64,000 nucleotides of DNA from Methylococcales bacterium (GCA_026399015.1 JAPLRS010000033.1:31525-95524); one strand, 5' to 3'. Shown: positions 1-9,542, numbered from the stretch's first letter. Numbers and translations are program-made. The notes: a model not told the origin generated them from the sequence alone.

Positions 1-1162
1 GCGGTCCTACAGAAATTTTACCCAAGCCCAAGGCATCGATAACCAAAGGATACAACGTACCCAATAAGATACTTGCGGCAGTTACTACCAACAGTACATT
101 GTTTAATAAAATGACAGATTCTTTAGAGACAAACTCAAAACTGGTACTACTTTTAACACTCGGCGCTCTTACTGCATAAAGCATTAACGATCCTCCGACC
201 ACAACCGCCAAGAACACTAAGATAAATAAACCACGCGTAGGATCACTAGCAAACGCATGTACCGATGTTAAAACACCAGATCGCACTAAAAAAGTACCTA
301 ATAAACTTAAAGAGAACGCAAAAATTGCTAATAATACTGTCCAAGTTTTAAAAACACCGCGCTTCTCTGTCGCCGCTAATGAATGAATCAATGCGGTACC
401 CACTAACCAAGGCATAAAAGAAGCATTTTCAACTGGATCCCAGAACCACCAACCGCCCCAACCTAGTTCGTAATAAGCCCACCAACTACCTAAAGCAATT
501 CCTAAGGTTAAAAACGTCCAAGCCATATTAGTCCATGGTCTAGACCAACGCGCCCAAGCCGCATCAAGACGTCCTTCTAGTAAAGCCGCAATAGCAAAGG
601 CAAACGCCACAGAAAAGCCCACATAACCCATGTATAGCATGGGAGGATGTATAGCTAGACCTGGATCTTGTAATAAAGGATTCAAATCCCGACCTTCTAA
701 AGGCGCAGGAAATAAGCGTTCAAAAGGATTAGAGGTAAACAATAAAAATAATAAGAAACCAATACTTACCAAGCCCATTACGCCTAACACGCGTGCTACA
801 GTGGCATCAGGAATACTTTTACTAAACTTTGCTACTAATGCAGTCCATATTGTTAACACCAAGCCCCATAACAATAATGAACCTTCATGTGCTCCCCACA
901 CCCCAGAAATCAAATATAAAACAGGTAAAGAAGTATTTGAATTGGTAGCAATGTATTTAACCGAAAAATCATGAGTTAAACAGCTATAGGTTAAACAGCC
1001 ATAAGATAAGGCCATGAATAGGAATTGTGCATAAGCAGTCGGTCTTGCCACGGCAATCCAGCTACTAAAGCCTCTATAAGCACCTAGAATGGGTAATGTA
1101 CCCAAAATTAAAGCCATGCATAAAGCAAGAATGAGTGAAAAATGGCCTAACTCTGGAATCAT
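1..1162 (-). CDS. ccmF: Cytochrome c haem lyase subunit CcmF (partial, C-terminus off window)
   Basis: CcmF is the large membrane subunit of the haem lyase that joins haem, delivered by CcmE, to apocytochrome c on the periplasmic side. I translated the minus strand from the ATG at 1162 and found an open frame to the window edge (387 codons, starting [16 protein letters not shown]). It holds many hydrophobic segments and the tryptophan-rich haem-handling motif [18 protein letters not shown], which is diagnostic for CcmF/CcmC/NrfE proteins. It also has the family stretch [14 protein letters not shown]. The start lies one base after the ccmE stop, so the two are almost certainly co-transcribed and translationally coupled. 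About the last 40% of the usual CcmF length is missing because the window ends. Identity is sure; completeness is not visible. Confidence 0.96.
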   Translation of the reverse strand, partial: MIPELGHFSLILALCMALILGTLPILGAYRGFSSWIAVARPTAYAQFLFMALSYGCLTYSCLTHDFSVKYIATNSNTSLPVLYLISGVWGAHEGSLLLWGLVLTIWTALVAKFSKSIPDATVARVLGVMGLVSIGFLLFLLFTSNPFERLFPAPLEGRDLNPLLQDPGLAIHPPMLYMGYVGFSVAFAFAIAALLEGRLDAAWARWSRPWTNMAWTFLTLGIALGSWWAYYELGWGGWWFWDPVENASFMPWLVGTALIHSLAATEKRGVFKTWTVLLAIFAFSLSLLGTFLVRSGVLTSVHAFASDPTRGLFILVFLAVVVGGSLMLYAVRAPSVKSSTSFEFVSKESVILLNNVLLVVTAASILLGTLYPLVIDALGLGKISVGP

Positions 1163-1163
1163 G

Positions 1164-1607
1164 CTATTGACCTTTCCCTGTTTCAGATTGATTTTTTAAA
1201 CTTGCTTTTACTTCAGGCGGCATATAATTTTCATCGTGTTTTGCTAATACTTCTTCAGCAATAAAAACACCCTGTGGATTTAGTTTGCCGTTAGCGACAA
1301 TACCTTGGCCTTCTCTAAATAAATCCGGCAAGATACCCGTGTATTCAACAGTCACATCTTTACTAAAGTCGGTTAATTTAAAGCGGACCATCAAGCCATC
1401 ATTAGGGCGCTCAACACTGCCCTTAATAACCATGCCACCTAAACGAAATAAACTGTCTTTAGGGGCTTTACCTTCCACAACATCCGTTGTAGAAAAAAAG
1501 TACATGAGATTGTCATTAAATGATTTTAGTGCAAAGCCAGTAGCAATACTGACACCGACTACCATTAAACCAATTAAAATCAGACGCTGTTTTCTGGCAG
1601 GCTTCAT
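1164..1607 (-). CDS. ccmE: Cytochrome c-type biogenesis haem chaperone CcmE
   Basis: CcmE is a periplasmic, membrane-anchored chaperone that binds haem covalently and passes it to CcmF. The 147-residue product has one N-terminal transmembrane anchor (residues 9-27) followed by an OB-fold domain. The haem-attaching histidine sits in the conserved [13 protein letters not shown] segment near the C-terminus (H124 by count), followed by the usual tyrosine. Length is normal for the family. The gene lies between ccmD (3 bp gap) and ccmF (1 bp gap), the canonical C-D-E-F order. No feature is missing. Confidence 0.97.
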   Translation of the reverse strand: MKPARKQRLILIGLMVVGVSIATGFALKSFNDNLMYFFSTTDVVEGKAPKDSLFRLGGMVIKGSVERPNDGLMVRFKLTDFSKDVTVEYTGILPDLFREGQGIVANGKLNPQGVFIAEEVLAKHDENYMPPEVKASLKNQSETGKGQ

Positions 1608-1610
1608 TAT

Positions 1611-1766
1611 TTATTTCCGTTTCTGTTTTAAGCTTTGGCGAAAAAACTGTTTTCTTTGCACAACAGGAATAATAATATTTAACAGTAATACCACTAAAGT
1701 AAGTCCGTAAGAAGTCCAGACATAAAATCCATACCCCCCCATAGCAAGAAATTCTGAAAAACTCAT
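1611..1766 (-). CDS. ccmD: Haem exporter protein CcmD
   Basis: CcmD is a tiny membrane protein that helps release holo-CcmE from the CcmABCD complex. This 51-residue frame starts MSFSEFLAMGGYGFYVWTSY, which is the typical CcmD N-terminus (F-x-M-G-G-Y-x-x-Y-V-W-x-x-Y). One transmembrane helix and a basic tail (RQSLKQKRK) follow. Its ATG overlaps the ccmC stop in an ATGA arrangement, so translation is coupled. It is easy to miss because of its size. The sequence pattern plus its position between ccmC and ccmE make the call firm. Confidence 0.93.
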   Translation of the reverse strand: MSFSEFLAMGGYGFYVWTSYGLTLVVLLLNIIIPVVQRKQFFRQSLKQKRK

Positions 1767-2527
1767 TGCTGTTGCTCCGATAACATTGTTTTAACCCATT
1801 GAGAATTACGCTCTCGATTTAATAACTCAACTCGACTACGTTGAATTAGGGCAATTAAATAATAAAACTTAAACGATAACGCCATTAATAACAGCGGAAT
1901 CAACATACTGACATGAATAGAAGGTTTATCCATTTTAGTAACGGTAGGACCTTGATGTAAGGTGTTCCACCACTCAACTGAATAATGAATAATAGGAATA
2001 TTAACCACCCCGACTATAGCCAAAATTGCTACTGATTTAGAGGCGATCTTTTTATCGTCAATGGCACCATATAAACCTATAACACCTAGATATAAAAATA
2101 ATAAAATCAATTCTGAGGTTAAGCGCGCATCCCATACCCACCAAGTTCCCCACATAGGTTTACCCCATAAAGAACCAGTGACTAGAGCAATAAAGGTAAA
2201 ACTAGCACCTATAGGTGCGCTGCTGATTGAGATAACTTCGGCTAACTTAATGCGCCAAACCAAGCCAATGGCACCCGTAATAGCCATGACCATATAAATA
2301 AACAGAGACATCCAAGCACTCGGCACATGGATATAAATAATACGATAACTGTCGCCTTGCTGATAATCTGCAGGAGCTAAATATAAACCACCGTAAAGAC
2401 CTGCACCCGTTAACAAGACAAAAATGACAACTAACCACGGCATTATTTGTTTAGTAAAAGCGTAATAATGCGGTGGAGACGCCATGCGATGATAAAATCG
2501 AACAACGATATCTGGAATTAAAAACAT
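1763..2527 (-). CDS. ccmC: Haem exporter protein CcmC
   Basis: CcmC is an inner-membrane protein that presents haem to CcmE. The 254-residue product has six hydrophobic segments, the WD motif WGTWWVWDARLTSELILL, and two conserved periplasmic histidines (in YIHVPSAWMS and IPIIHYSVEWWNTLHQG). It is the first visible gene of a ccmC-D-E-F operon. The ABC transporter genes ccmA and ccmB, often directly upstream, are not here: the next gene is a metallophosphoesterase 97 bp away. The annotated ATG has no strong ribosome binding site. An internal ATG 14 codons in (MASPPHYYAF) matches the start of many homologues and is an alternative. Confidence 0.96.
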   Translation of the reverse strand: MFLIPDIVVRFYHRMASPPHYYAFTKQIMPWLVVIFVLLTGAGLYGGLYLAPADYQQGDSYRIIYIHVPSAWMSLFIYMVMAITGAIGLVWRIKLAEVISISSAPIGASFTFIALVTGSLWGKPMWGTWWVWDARLTSELILLFLYLGVIGLYGAIDDKKIASKSVAILAIVGVVNIPIIHYSVEWWNTLHQGPTVTKMDKPSIHVSMLIPLLLMALSFKFYYLIALIQRSRVELLNRERNSQWVKTMLSEQQQ

Positions 2528-2623
2528 AAGATTGACTTTAAAAACTCAATATTGAAAGGAAAATTTTTTCAGATTAAATGTCTTTTCATCAAACAAAAAA
2601 GACGACTGATTTATAGAAACTAA

Positions 2624-3298
2624 CTAAATAACCCTTTGACCTAATAAATCACTGACCGCTGTATTGGCCACACCACATACTTTAATTTTATTTTTTATAA
2701 TCGTCGCGTAATTTTCATGTAAATGACCATGAAAAATTTGCTTAACACCCATGGCCGCACCCAAATCGCTAATCGCTCTAAACCCATGGCGATGAGAACC
2801 TGGTGCCTCATGAGTCACTAATACATCCGCTTTTAAGGATTTAAAAGCTTCAAACTCATCATGCCAGATAGCTGACTTATACTTTAAAGATAGCTCAGTC
2901 TGTTGCACGTGTGGAGGTTGATTTAATAAAAAATGTTCTTTACCAAGCCACTTAGGTTCTTGAGGCGGATACCAAACCCTGCCCAAAAATACGCCACTTA
3001 AGCCAGCGATTCTTAGACCGGCTATTTCAGTGACTTTTAAATGTAAATTTCGGTGTGAAAGGGCTGAATTAAATAAATTATTATATTTTGATGGTGTTTC
3101 AAAATCATGATTACCAGCGATCCACCAGACTTGAGTTAAATCAGCAATTTCTGCTAAATAATTTTCAAGAGGCTCGTCTAAATCATAATCGCCCAATAAT
3201 ACGACAGCCTCAGGCTTATTATTAAGGACAGCACTTATTAGAGGTTTAAAATTTCCATGCGGATCACCCGCAAACAAAATTCTCTTATGTTGACTCAC
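2624..3298 (-). CDS. Calcineurin-like metallophosphoesterase
   Basis: This 224-residue soluble protein carries the full set of dimetal phosphoesterase motifs in order: GDPHG (about residues 11-15), GDYD (36-39), GNHD (62-65), VTHEAP (about 160) and GHLH (about 190). This architecture is that of the calcineurin-like superfamily, which hydrolyses phosphate mono- or diesters with two metal ions. The substrate cannot be told from sequence. It starts with GTG, preceded by a purine-rich stretch (GGGAAGTGAG). It sits between the ccm operon and mtdB, but the gaps on both sides make it probably a separate transcription unit. No signal peptide is seen, so it is cytoplasmic. Confidence 0.88.
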   Translation of the reverse strand: MSQHKRILFAGDPHGNFKPLISAVLNNKPEAVVLLGDYDLDEPLENYLAEIADLTQVWWIAGNHDFETPSKYNNLFNSALSHRNLHLKVTEIAGLRIAGLSGVFLGRVWYPPQEPKWLGKEHFLLNQPPHVQQTELSLKYKSAIWHDEFEAFKSLKADVLVTHEAPGSHRHGFRAISDLGAAMGVKQIFHGHLHENYATIIKNKIKVCGVANTAVSDLLGQRVI

Positions 3299-3383
3299 GT
3301 TATCTCACTTCCCTTTTAGTTTGATAAACCTTGTTCACCATTTGAAAATTTCCAAAATACAACGGCATATTAAATAAAATTGC

Positions 3384-3400
3384 CCACTTATTAGAAGTGG
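3384..3400 (-). terminator. Weak hairpin downstream of the mtdB pair
   Basis: CCACTT-ATTAG-AAGTGG forms a 6-bp stem with a 5-base loop, about 90 bp past the second mtdB paralogue. On the minus strand it is followed by an AT-rich run (AATTTTATTT). It is a possible but weak intrinsic terminator. Confidence 0.3.
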
Positions 3401-3487
3401 CGTTTGTAATACTTTATAAAATGCTAATAGATCAGTAACCCTCGTGTAAAAAACCTAACAACAAGTCATCATCAAAAAACTATTAAA

Positions 3488-4393
3488 TTACGCAATTAAC
3501 CTGGCTTTTATAAACGCTTCTCTAAAATCCAGATATAACGGTGTTTCTGTCTCTAGCAAAATTTTTAACATCGTGTTTTGCAACTTGTACTTTACATTAC
3601 CTACCGCTAAAGCACCTACTGCAACAGCACCTTTAGAATTTATGGCATGCACTAATGGAGCACCAGAATCATTATGCTTAATACCTTCTATGCCAAGAGG
3701 TGGAACCGCATTGACATCGCCGGCCACCTTAAGTTCCTTGGCTGCCTCTAATACAGAAGCACTTAAGACTTGGACACCCGCTTTGGCTGCACAAAATATA
3801 ATATCGGCATCAGCAACTAAAGCAATTTTTTCCGCCTCAGAACTAGCACAAGCACCTTTTAAAGTAGACGCAAAGCGACGATTATAAGCTTTAGCGACAT
3901 CATCTGCGGCATCCAAAGACAAGTGATCGACCAACAAGGTTTCAGCACCCGCCAAAGAAGCGATAACGCCAGTAGCGATACCAACAGGACCTGTACCACC
4001 AAAAACCAAGGCTTTACAGTCTTTTAATTCTTTGCCGTGTACCGCAAGTAACTGTTTTTCTACGCAAGCCACTAAAGCAGCAGCTGTAGTAAAAGCACCA
4101 CTCGGATCTGCAAAAACTGATATTTCAAAAGGAGGGACCATCGCTTGACGAGCTGTATCAAGCATATCTATGGCCAAACCTAAATCGCGTCCACCGATGA
4201 AAAGAGCAGTTTTCTTTACACCAGCCGGACCACGAGAAAAAATAGCATCTTGAGTTAGCCTATAAACACTCTCCAACTTAACATTGCTATAAGGCATAAG
4301 GATATCAAAGCCGGCATCCACAGCCATATTAATGTCAAAAGGACTATTATTAGGCGTTGGGTCAAGCATGTGAAGAATGCTGCGTTTCTCCAT
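3488..4393 (-). CDS. Second MtdB-like NAD(P)-dependent methylene-H4MPT dehydrogenase
   Basis: This 301-residue protein is a clear paralogue of the upstream MtdB. It shares the N-terminal SPFDxNMAxDAG segment, IFSRGP, the GGRD...MVPPFE block, VFADPSGAFTTAA, the Rossmann glycine motif FGGTGPVG (about residues 132-139), and the C-terminal GALAVGNVKY. MtdB oxidises methylene-tetrahydromethanopterin with NAD(P)+ in the formaldehyde oxidation route of methylotrophs. The gene lies 37 bp after mtdB on the same strand, with its own AAGGATATC ribosome binding site, very like the one before mtdB. That suggests tandem duplication. The sequence after the glycine motif differs most (LLVDHLSLDAADD against RIIGRQLEKAQ), where cofactor choice is set, so pyridine nucleotide preference may differ. 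It may be a second dehydrogenase or a diverged enzyme. Confidence 0.85.
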   Translation of the reverse strand: MEKRSILHMLDPTPNNSPFDINMAVDAGFDILMPYSNVKLESVYRLTQDAIFSRGPAGVKKTALFIGGRDLGLAIDMLDTARQAMVPPFEISVFADPSGAFTTAAALVACVEKQLLAVHGKELKDCKALVFGGTGPVGIATGVIASLAGAETLLVDHLSLDAADDVAKAYNRRFASTLKGACASSEAEKIALVADADIIFCAAKAGVQVLSASVLEAAKELKVAGDVNAVPPLGIEGIKHNDSGAPLVHAINSKGAVAVGALAVGNVKYKLQNTMLKILLETETPLYLDFREAFIKARLIA

Positions 4394-4430
4394 TTGATAT
4401 CCTTTAATAAAATAAAAAAGTAATAAGAAA

Positions 4431-5339
4431 TTAACCGTTAGATTTAATATATTCTCTAGCTACTTCAAAAGCATGTTCAAAATGCAAATAAACTGGCTTT
4501 TCACTGCTAATCATTTTTTTCAATAAACGATTTTGTGCTTGATACTTTACGTTACCGATAGCTAAAGCACCGATACCCACAGCACCACTAATAGAACCTT
4601 CAATAGGCGCACCATTGTGGAATGCATCAACACCTGCGATACCAGCGGGTGGCACTGCATTAACATCTGCAGCTACTTTTAATTGTGGAGCAGACGCGAT
4701 TAATTCTGCGCTTAATAGTTCAATACCAGCCGCACCAGTTGCAAACACGATATCCGCTGTTTTGATGTATTCAGCTTTATCTGCATCAGCACCCGCAGTC
4801 ACAGTAATCTTACCGTCACCAAATTCGTTGCTACATAAATCAGCAACCAATTGCGCTTTTTCTAATTGTCTACCAATGATTCTTACATTAGCACCTGCTT
4901 GCGCTGAAATAACAGCTGCAGCCTGACCCACTGGACCAGTACCACCTAAAGCTAAAATATTTTTGCCTTCTAAAGTGGTGTTAAATTTTGTAATTAATTC
5001 ATGTTCAACCGCGGCAACCATCCCAGCAGCCGTTGTAAATGCACCACTTGGATCTGCAAAAACAGATACTTCAAAAGGTGGCACCATTGAACGCTTAGCT
5101 GTTTTCAACATGTCCATTGCTTGCTTAGTATCACGACCGCCAATAAAAATACCGGTACGTTTTAAATTTTTTGTGCTTCTTGAAAAGATAGCATCTTGAA
5201 CTAAGCCCTGTACTTCACTTGGTTCAACATTAATATATGGAAGTGCAGTTAACCAACCCGCATCCAATGCCATATTTACGTCGAAAGGACTTAAATTTTT
5301 AGCGGTTGTTAACATGTGTAAAATGAATGGTTTTTCCAT
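4431..5339 (-). CDS. mtdB: NAD(P)-dependent methylene-tetrahydromethanopterin dehydrogenase MtdB
   Basis: MtdB catalyses oxidation of methylene-H4MPT to methenyl-H4MPT, reducing NAD(P)+. It is a cytoplasmic step of the C1 pathway used by methanotrophs and other methylotrophs. The 302-residue product starts MEKPFILHMLTTAKNLSPFD and carries all blocks I know from the Methylorubrum enzyme: SPFDVNMALDAG, GIFIGGRD, MVPPFEVSVFADPSGAFTT, the nucleotide-binding LGGTGPVGQAA, and DVNAVPPAGIAG near residue 222. A strong Shine-Dalgarno (AAGGAGATATC) precedes the ATG. The closely following paralogue makes a two-gene operon. This gene is the main reason for calling the host a methylotroph. Confidence 0.93.
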   Translation of the reverse strand: MEKPFILHMLTTAKNLSPFDVNMALDAGWLTALPYINVEPSEVQGLVQDAIFSRSTKNLKRTGIFIGGRDTKQAMDMLKTAKRSMVPPFEVSVFADPSGAFTTAAGMVAAVEHELITKFNTTLEGKNILALGGTGPVGQAAAVISAQAGANVRIIGRQLEKAQLVADLCSNEFGDGKITVTAGADADKAEYIKTADIVFATGAAGIELLSAELIASAPQLKVAADVNAVPPAGIAGVDAFHNGAPIEGSISGAVGIGALAIGNVKYQAQNRLLKKMISSEKPVYLHFEHAFEVAREYIKSNG

Positions 5340-5459
5340 GATATCTCCTTAAAATATTCAGCGGATAAGTATAAAAGAAAAAATTACAACGTACTCGCTT
5401 ATTTACGTGAGAAACGGTAATTCTAAAGAATTTATCTAATAAAACGGGGCCAAATCAAT

Positions 5460-8027
5460 CTATATCAATTTTTTTAGTTTATAAATTAAATCCAGAGCCT
5501 CCCTAGGACTTAACTCATCAGGCACAACGCTCTCCAAAAACACCACAACCGGATGGCAGGTATTTGATGAAAAAATATCAAATTGATTAGACCCCACCGA
5601 TGCTTGTTGCTCGGTATAAGCTAGTTCTTCTAAATGTCTTAACTTTATTTTAGCATTTTCTATGACAGATTTAGGCACACCAGCCAAAGATGCAACTTGC
5701 AACCCATAACTTTGATTTGCGGCACCGTCTTTTACGGTATGTAAAAAAACAATCTTATCGCCATACTCCATGGCATCTAAATGCACATTATGAATCGTTT
5801 TTTGCTCATCAGCTAAAGATGTCAGCTCAAAATAATGCGTGGCAAATAAAGTAAACGCTTTAGTTTCTTTAGCTAAATAATCCGCACAAGCCCAAGCCAA
5901 AGACAAGCCATCAAAGGTACTGGTGCCTCGACCAATTTCATCCATAAGAATCAAACTTTGCGCTGTTGCGTTATGCAAAATATTAGCAGTTTCAGTCATC
6001 TCCACCATAAAAGTAGAACGACCACTGGCCAAATCATCTGACGCACCGATACGCGTAAAAATCTTATCAATCGGACCACAAGTCATCGCCTTAGCAGGCA
6101 CATAACATCCCATATGCGCAATTAAAACCAATAATGCAGCTTGACGCATATAAGTAGATTTACCGCCCATATTAGGCCCAGTAATTACCAACATGCGCCG
6201 CTGATTAGAGAACAACAAATCATTTGCCACAAAAGGAATATCAGATACCTGCTCAACCACCAAGTGCCGACCGGCTTCTATAGATAAACCCGTTTTAGTC
6301 GTTAACGTGGGTTGCGATAAATTTAAACTGTCCGCACGCTCAGCAAAAGTAACCAGCACATCCAACTCAGCCAAAGCCATCGCGCATTGCTGTAATGGCA
6401 CTAAAGATAAAGCCAACTCATTTAATAAAGCGTCATACAAAGCTTTTTCAAAACTTAGCGATTTCTCTTTTGCACTGAGTACCTTATCTTCAAATAACTT
6501 TAATTCTTCGGTAATATAGCGCTCCGCACCTTTTAAAGTTTGTTTTCGGGTGTAATGCGGAGGAATTTTGTCGGCGTGTAAATGCGATATCTCTATGTAA
6601 TAACCGTGTACCCGATTGTAATTAACTTTTAAGGTTGAAATCCCAGTTGCCGCCTTTTCTCGATTCTCCATATCAATCAAAAACTGATCAGCGTTCTGAC
6701 TTAAATCCCGCAGTTCATCAAGCTCTTGACTGTACCCCCTAGCAATAACACCACCGTCTCTCATTAATACCGGCGGATTATCTATAATGGCACTTTGTAA
6801 CAAACTTAATAATTCAGGATGCTCGCCAATATGCTGGCTCAAGAAACCGAGTCTATCTGCCTCGCCCACCACTAAGGCTTCTTGCAATGCGGGCAATACC
6901 GCTAAAGTATTTCGTAAGACCAATAAATCTCTAGGTCTCGCTGACTTTAAAGCAATACGAGAACTAATTCGCTCAATATCACCCACCTGCCTCAGCAACG
7001 CGTAAGTCGTTTTATATTGATTACTTTTAAGCAACTGCTCAATACACGCATAGCGGCGAATTAAAACCGTATGATCACGCAAAGGTCTATTAATCCAGCG
7101 TCTTAAACATCGGCTACCCATAGCCGTGGCCGTTTTATCTAAAACACCCACCAAGGTAAACTCAATTTGGCCAGATGGATGATAATCCAACTCCAAATTA
7201 CGCCGAGTCGCTGCATCTAATAAAATACTATCGGTACTACTTTCGGTGCTAATACCCTGAATATGAGGCAGTGCGGCTTGCTGAGTATCTTTAACATACT
7301 GTAATAAAGCGCCTGCCGCCGCTACCGCAGCATTTAAGGCATCACAACCAAAACCTTTAAGATCCAAAGTATTAAACTGAGTTAACACCCTTTGCCGCGC
7401 ACTATCTTGATCAAAATGCCAGGGAGGTCTACGACACAATCCTGTGCGCTGTTGAAGATTAGCGGGCAAAGACCAATCTTCACTAAACAGCAATTCAGCC
7501 GGCTTAAGACGACTTAACTCACTTAACAACTGATCCTCGGTAGCCACTTCTTGTAAAATAAAGCGCCCACTGGTTAAATCTAAACTAGCAATGCCAAATT
7601 TTTTATCCAGCAAGCTAATCGCCACCAACAAATTATCTTTTCTATCTTCAAGTAAAGCTTCATCGGTGACCGTACCTGGCGTAACAATCCTAACAACTTT
7701 ACGATCAACTGGGCCTTTAGAAGTAGCAGGATCACCCACTTGCTCACAAATAGCAATTGATTCACCATGCCGTAACAACCTAGCCAGATAACCTTCTGCA
7801 GCATGATAAGGAATACCCGCCATAGGAATCGGTAAACCCGCAGATTGGCCTCTGCTCGTTAAAGTTATATCTAAAATTTGCGCCGCTTTCTTAGCATCAT
7901 CAAAAAATAACTCATAAAAATCCCCCATTCTATAAAATAGCAGGGTATCTAAATGGTCCGCTTTGATGCGTAAAAATTGCTGCATCATAGGCGTATGTTG
8001 ATCGATTATTTTTTGTTTTATACTCAT
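5460..8027 (-). CDS. mutS: DNA mismatch repair protein MutS
   Basis: MutS recognises base mismatches and small loops and starts methyl-directed repair with MutL. The 855-residue product is the normal length. The mismatch-wedging FYE motif is in [15 protein letters not shown] near residue 36. The C-terminal ABC-type ATPase carries Walker [10 protein letters not shown] (617-625), Walker [13 protein letters not shown] (about 693-703) and the dimerisation-linked ATHYFELT. The end ([15 protein letters not shown]) is the usual MutL/tetramer tail. It is divergent from the PncC-type amidase gene, with 36 bp between starts, so the two promoters must overlap or lie within the coding starts. Confidence 0.98.
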   Translation of the reverse strand: MSIKQKIIDQHTPMMQQFLRIKADHLDTLLFYRMGDFYELFFDDAKKAAQILDITLTSRGQSAGLPIPMAGIPYHAAEGYLARLLRHGESIAICEQVGDPATSKGPVDRKVVRIVTPGTVTDEALLEDRKDNLLVAISLLDKKFGIASLDLTSGRFILQEVATEDQLLSELSRLKPAELLFSEDWSLPANLQQRTGLCRRPPWHFDQDSARQRVLTQFNTLDLKGFGCDALNAAVAAAGALLQYVKDTQQAALPHIQGISTESSTDSILLDAATRRNLELDYHPSGQIEFTLVGVLDKTATAMGSRCLRRWINRPLRDHTVLIRRYACIEQLLKSNQYKTTYALLRQVGDIERISSRIALKSARPRDLLVLRNTLAVLPALQEALVVGEADRLGFLSQHIGEHPELLSLLQSAIIDNPPVLMRDGGVIARGYSQELDELRDLSQNADQFLIDMENREKAATGISTLKVNYNRVHGYYIEISHLHADKIPPHYTRKQTLKGAERYITEELKLFEDKVLSAKEKSLSFEKALYDALLNELALSLVPLQQCAMALAELDVLVTFAERADSLNLSQPTLTTKTGLSIEAGRHLVVEQVSDIPFVANDLLFSNQRRMLVITGPNMGGKSTYMRQAALLVLIAHMGCYVPAKAMTCGPIDKIFTRIGASDDLASGRSTFMVEMTETANILHNATAQSLILMDEIGRGTSTFDGLSLAWACADYLAKETKAFTLFATHYFELTSLADEQKTIHNVHLDAMEYGDKIVFLHTVKDGAANQSYGLQVASLAGVPKSVIENAKIKLRHLEELAYTEQQASVGSNQFDIFSSNTCHPVVVFLESVVPDELSPREALDLIYKLKKLI

Positions 8028-8063
8028 CGTATTATTTTATCTAAAGTTTACCTTTGTCACATC

Positions 8064-8540
8064 ATGAATAACGAACTATTCGACATTGCCGAAGTAACTG
8101 GGCAACAATTAAAGTCAAAAGGAATGAAAGTTGTTACAGCGGAATCTTGCACGGGCGGATGGATTGCCCAAGTTATTACAGAAATAGCCGGAAGCTCAGC
8201 TTGGTTTGATAGAGGATTTGTAACTTATAGCAATATCTCTAAAATCGAGATGCTGGGAGTCAATATCAAAACACTAGATACTTTTGGTGCAGTCAGCGCA
8301 CAAACGGCAGTTGAAATGGTTAATGGAGCATTAACTCACAGCACTGCCGATTGTGCTATAGCGGTTACCGGTATAGCTGGCCCTGATGGTGGCTCAGCAG
8401 AAAAACCAGTTGGGACAGTCTTTATTGCTTGGGGCTATAAAAACCAACCATGTCACGTTATACAAAAAGAATTTAAAGGAACTCGTCAAGAAATTAGATC
8501 TCAAACTGTAAAAGCCGCACTACAAGGCCTTACTATTTAA
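8064..8540 (+). CDS. pncC: Nicotinamide-nucleotide amidohydrolase PncC (CinA C-terminal family)
   Basis: PncC deamidates nicotinamide mononucleotide to nicotinate mononucleotide in NAD recycling. This 158-residue protein is the stand-alone CinA C-terminal domain. It has TAESCTGGWIAQVITEIAGS (catalytic serine region, about residues 25-44), FDRGFVTYSN, FGAVSAQTAVEM and the glycine-rich AVTGIAGPDGGSAEKPVGT. I chose the ATG at 8064 (MNNELFDIAEV) because homologues start there; the frame is open further upstream. It is divergent from mutS. In many relatives this gene precedes recA, but recA is not in this window. Confidence 0.9.
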   Translation: MNNELFDIAEVTGQQLKSKGMKVVTAESCTGGWIAQVITEIAGSSAWFDRGFVTYSNISKIEMLGVNIKTLDTFGAVSAQTAVEMVNGALTHSTADCAIAVTGIAGPDGGSAEKPVGTVFIAWGYKNQPCHVIQKEFKGTRQEIRSQTVKAALQGLTI

Positions 8541-8761
8541 AATCCAAATTCAGACTCATCTAAATCTTCAAACAACTCTTTTAAACGCTTCTTTTCCCAA
8601 TATATTTCAATTTTTCTTCTAGCATCGGTTTTTGCCGCGTCGTCTTCAAAACCACCGGTTAAGGAAGCCAAATCCGCACCATCAAAAACATCTTCATCAA
8701 TATCTGTTTCTGATTTATCGTGCACACTTGAACTATTGGCTGACTTGGAAGAATCTTTCAT
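8537..8761 (-). CDS. Small charged protein, PA3496-like family
   Basis: A 74-residue, very acidic protein whose C-terminal half (ARRKIEIYWEKKRLKELFED) matches the pattern of the small gammaproteobacterial PA3496 family (A-R-R-x-I-E-x-x-x-E-x-K-x-L). The N-terminal half is low-complexity Ser/Asp and likely disordered. Function is not known; some databases call the family putative envelope-integrity proteins. I see no signal peptide or membrane segment. It is convergent with pncC, with a 4-bp overlap of the stops. Confidence 0.7.
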   Translation of the reverse strand: MKDSSKSANSSSVHDKSETDIDEDVFDGADLASLTGGFEDDAAKTDARRKIEIYWEKKRLKELFEDLDESEFGF

Positions 8762-8972
8762 TGTTTATTCGCCTCCATTTAATTACGATAATATTAAAAT
8801 CGCAACATAATTATATGTAAAGAAAAAAAACATTAGCAAGGCAAAAATTAACTTATCATAGAACAATAGTCATTGAATATTTATCAGGTTAAAATCTGAC
8901 CATGACAACTCATTAATACTAAATTGATTTATCATAAAAAACTAAGGCATTACCTTAAACTACCCATATTCT

Positions 8973-9320
8973 ATGAAAAACAACACTCTAGAAATCCCAA
9001 GCTCCACAGATTTTTTCACGTCTGATCAACTCTTAAACAATGTCGGCACGCCATTTATCATTGGTTTAGCCATAGGCTACTTTGCAAAAAAAATGTTGCT
9101 CCTTTGTCTATTGCTCTGTGGTGCTGCCATCGTCATCTTGTTTATAAGTGAATATTACGAAATCACCCAAATAAATTATGAAAAATTAGAACACGCAGTT
9201 GAACCAGCGACCTCACTGATAAAACAATATAAAGATTTTTTAATCGCGCACCTGTTAAATTTCCCGACGAAAGGCATAAGTGCAACCACCGGTTTTTTCT
9301 TAGGTTTTAAGTTAGGTTAA
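8973..9320 (+). CDS. FUN14-family membrane protein
   Basis: A 115-residue protein with three hydrophobic segments (about residues 24-41, 43-58 and 98-115). The first has the FUN14 hallmark GLAIGYFAKKM, and the C-terminus ends TTGFFLGFKLG, the second glycine-rich helix of the family. Bacterial FUN14 proteins are small membrane proteins of unknown role, distantly related to the mitochondrial FUNDC1 mitophagy receptor. It stands alone between the PA3496-like gene and tRNA-Leu. No strong Shine-Dalgarno is visible before the ATG. Confidence 0.78.
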   Translation: MKNNTLEIPSSTDFFTSDQLLNNVGTPFIIGLAIGYFAKKMLLLCLLLCGAAIVILFISEYYEITQINYEKLEHAVEPATSLIKQYKDFLIAHLLNFPTKGISATTGFFLGFKLG

Positions 9321-9351
9321 GAAGAAAAACTAAAAAAACCTCACATAGGGC

Positions 9352-9379
9352 TAGACAAATCTTAAGATTGCTCTATAAT
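9352..9379 (+). promoter_or_regulatory. Sigma-70 promoter of tRNA-Leu
   Basis: A -35-like TAGACA (9352-9357) and a perfect -10 TATAAT (9374-9379) are separated by 16 bases. They are followed by a GC-rich discriminator (ACGCGTC), as in stringently controlled stable-RNA promoters. The tRNA begins 25 bases after the -10 box. Confidence 0.75.
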
Positions 9380-9403
9380 ACGCGTCTTACCAAAGTTATC
9401 GAT

Positions 9404-9490
9404 GCCTCGGTGGCGAAATTGGTAGACGCAAGGGACTTAAAATCCCTCGTTCGAAAGGACGTGCCGGTTCGACTCCGGCCCGAGGCACCA
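9404..9490 (+). tRNA. tRNA-Leu (anticodon TAA)
   Basis: An 87-base cloverleaf with acceptor stem GCCTCGG/CCGAGGC, an encoded CCA end, D-arm TGGCGAAATTGGTAGACGCA, anticodon stem-loop GGGACTTAAAATCCC (anticodon TAA), a long variable arm typical of leucine tRNAs, and T-arm GCCGGTTCGACTCCGGC. It decodes UUA and UUG. Promoter and terminator flank it closely, so it is a single-gene transcript. Its 3' end and terminator are duplicated 508 bp downstream. Confidence 0.98.
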
Positions 9491-9542
9491 TAGAATTCTA
9501 AGAGCTTACGCCGATTGCGAAGCTCTTTTTTTATGCCTGAAA
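9480..9542 (+). repeat. 63-bp direct repeat, copy 1 (tRNA-Leu 3' end plus terminator)
   Basis: Runs from the last acceptor-stem bases (CCGAGGC) through the CCA end and the terminator hairpin to TGCCTGAAA. Copy 2 at 9988-10050 matches at 61 of 63 positions by my alignment. The mismatches are A/G in the CCA region and A/C in the hairpin. Together they bracket a toxin-antitoxin remnant, like attL/attR. Confidence 0.95.
9500..9532 (+). terminator. Intrinsic terminator of tRNA-Leu
   Basis: The stem GAGCTT-A-CGC / GCG-AAGCTC with loop CGATT is followed by seven T residues. It is a textbook rho-independent terminator nine bases after the tRNA 3' end. Confidence 0.9.

Noticed and set aside
630..974. 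Plus-strand frame of 114 codons opposite ccmF
   Set aside because: It lies entirely inside the ccmF coding frame on the other strand, and its composition has no domain pattern.
1285..1710. Plus-strand frame of 141 codons opposite ccmE/ccmD
   Set aside because: Shadow of ccmE and ccmD, which carry clear motifs.
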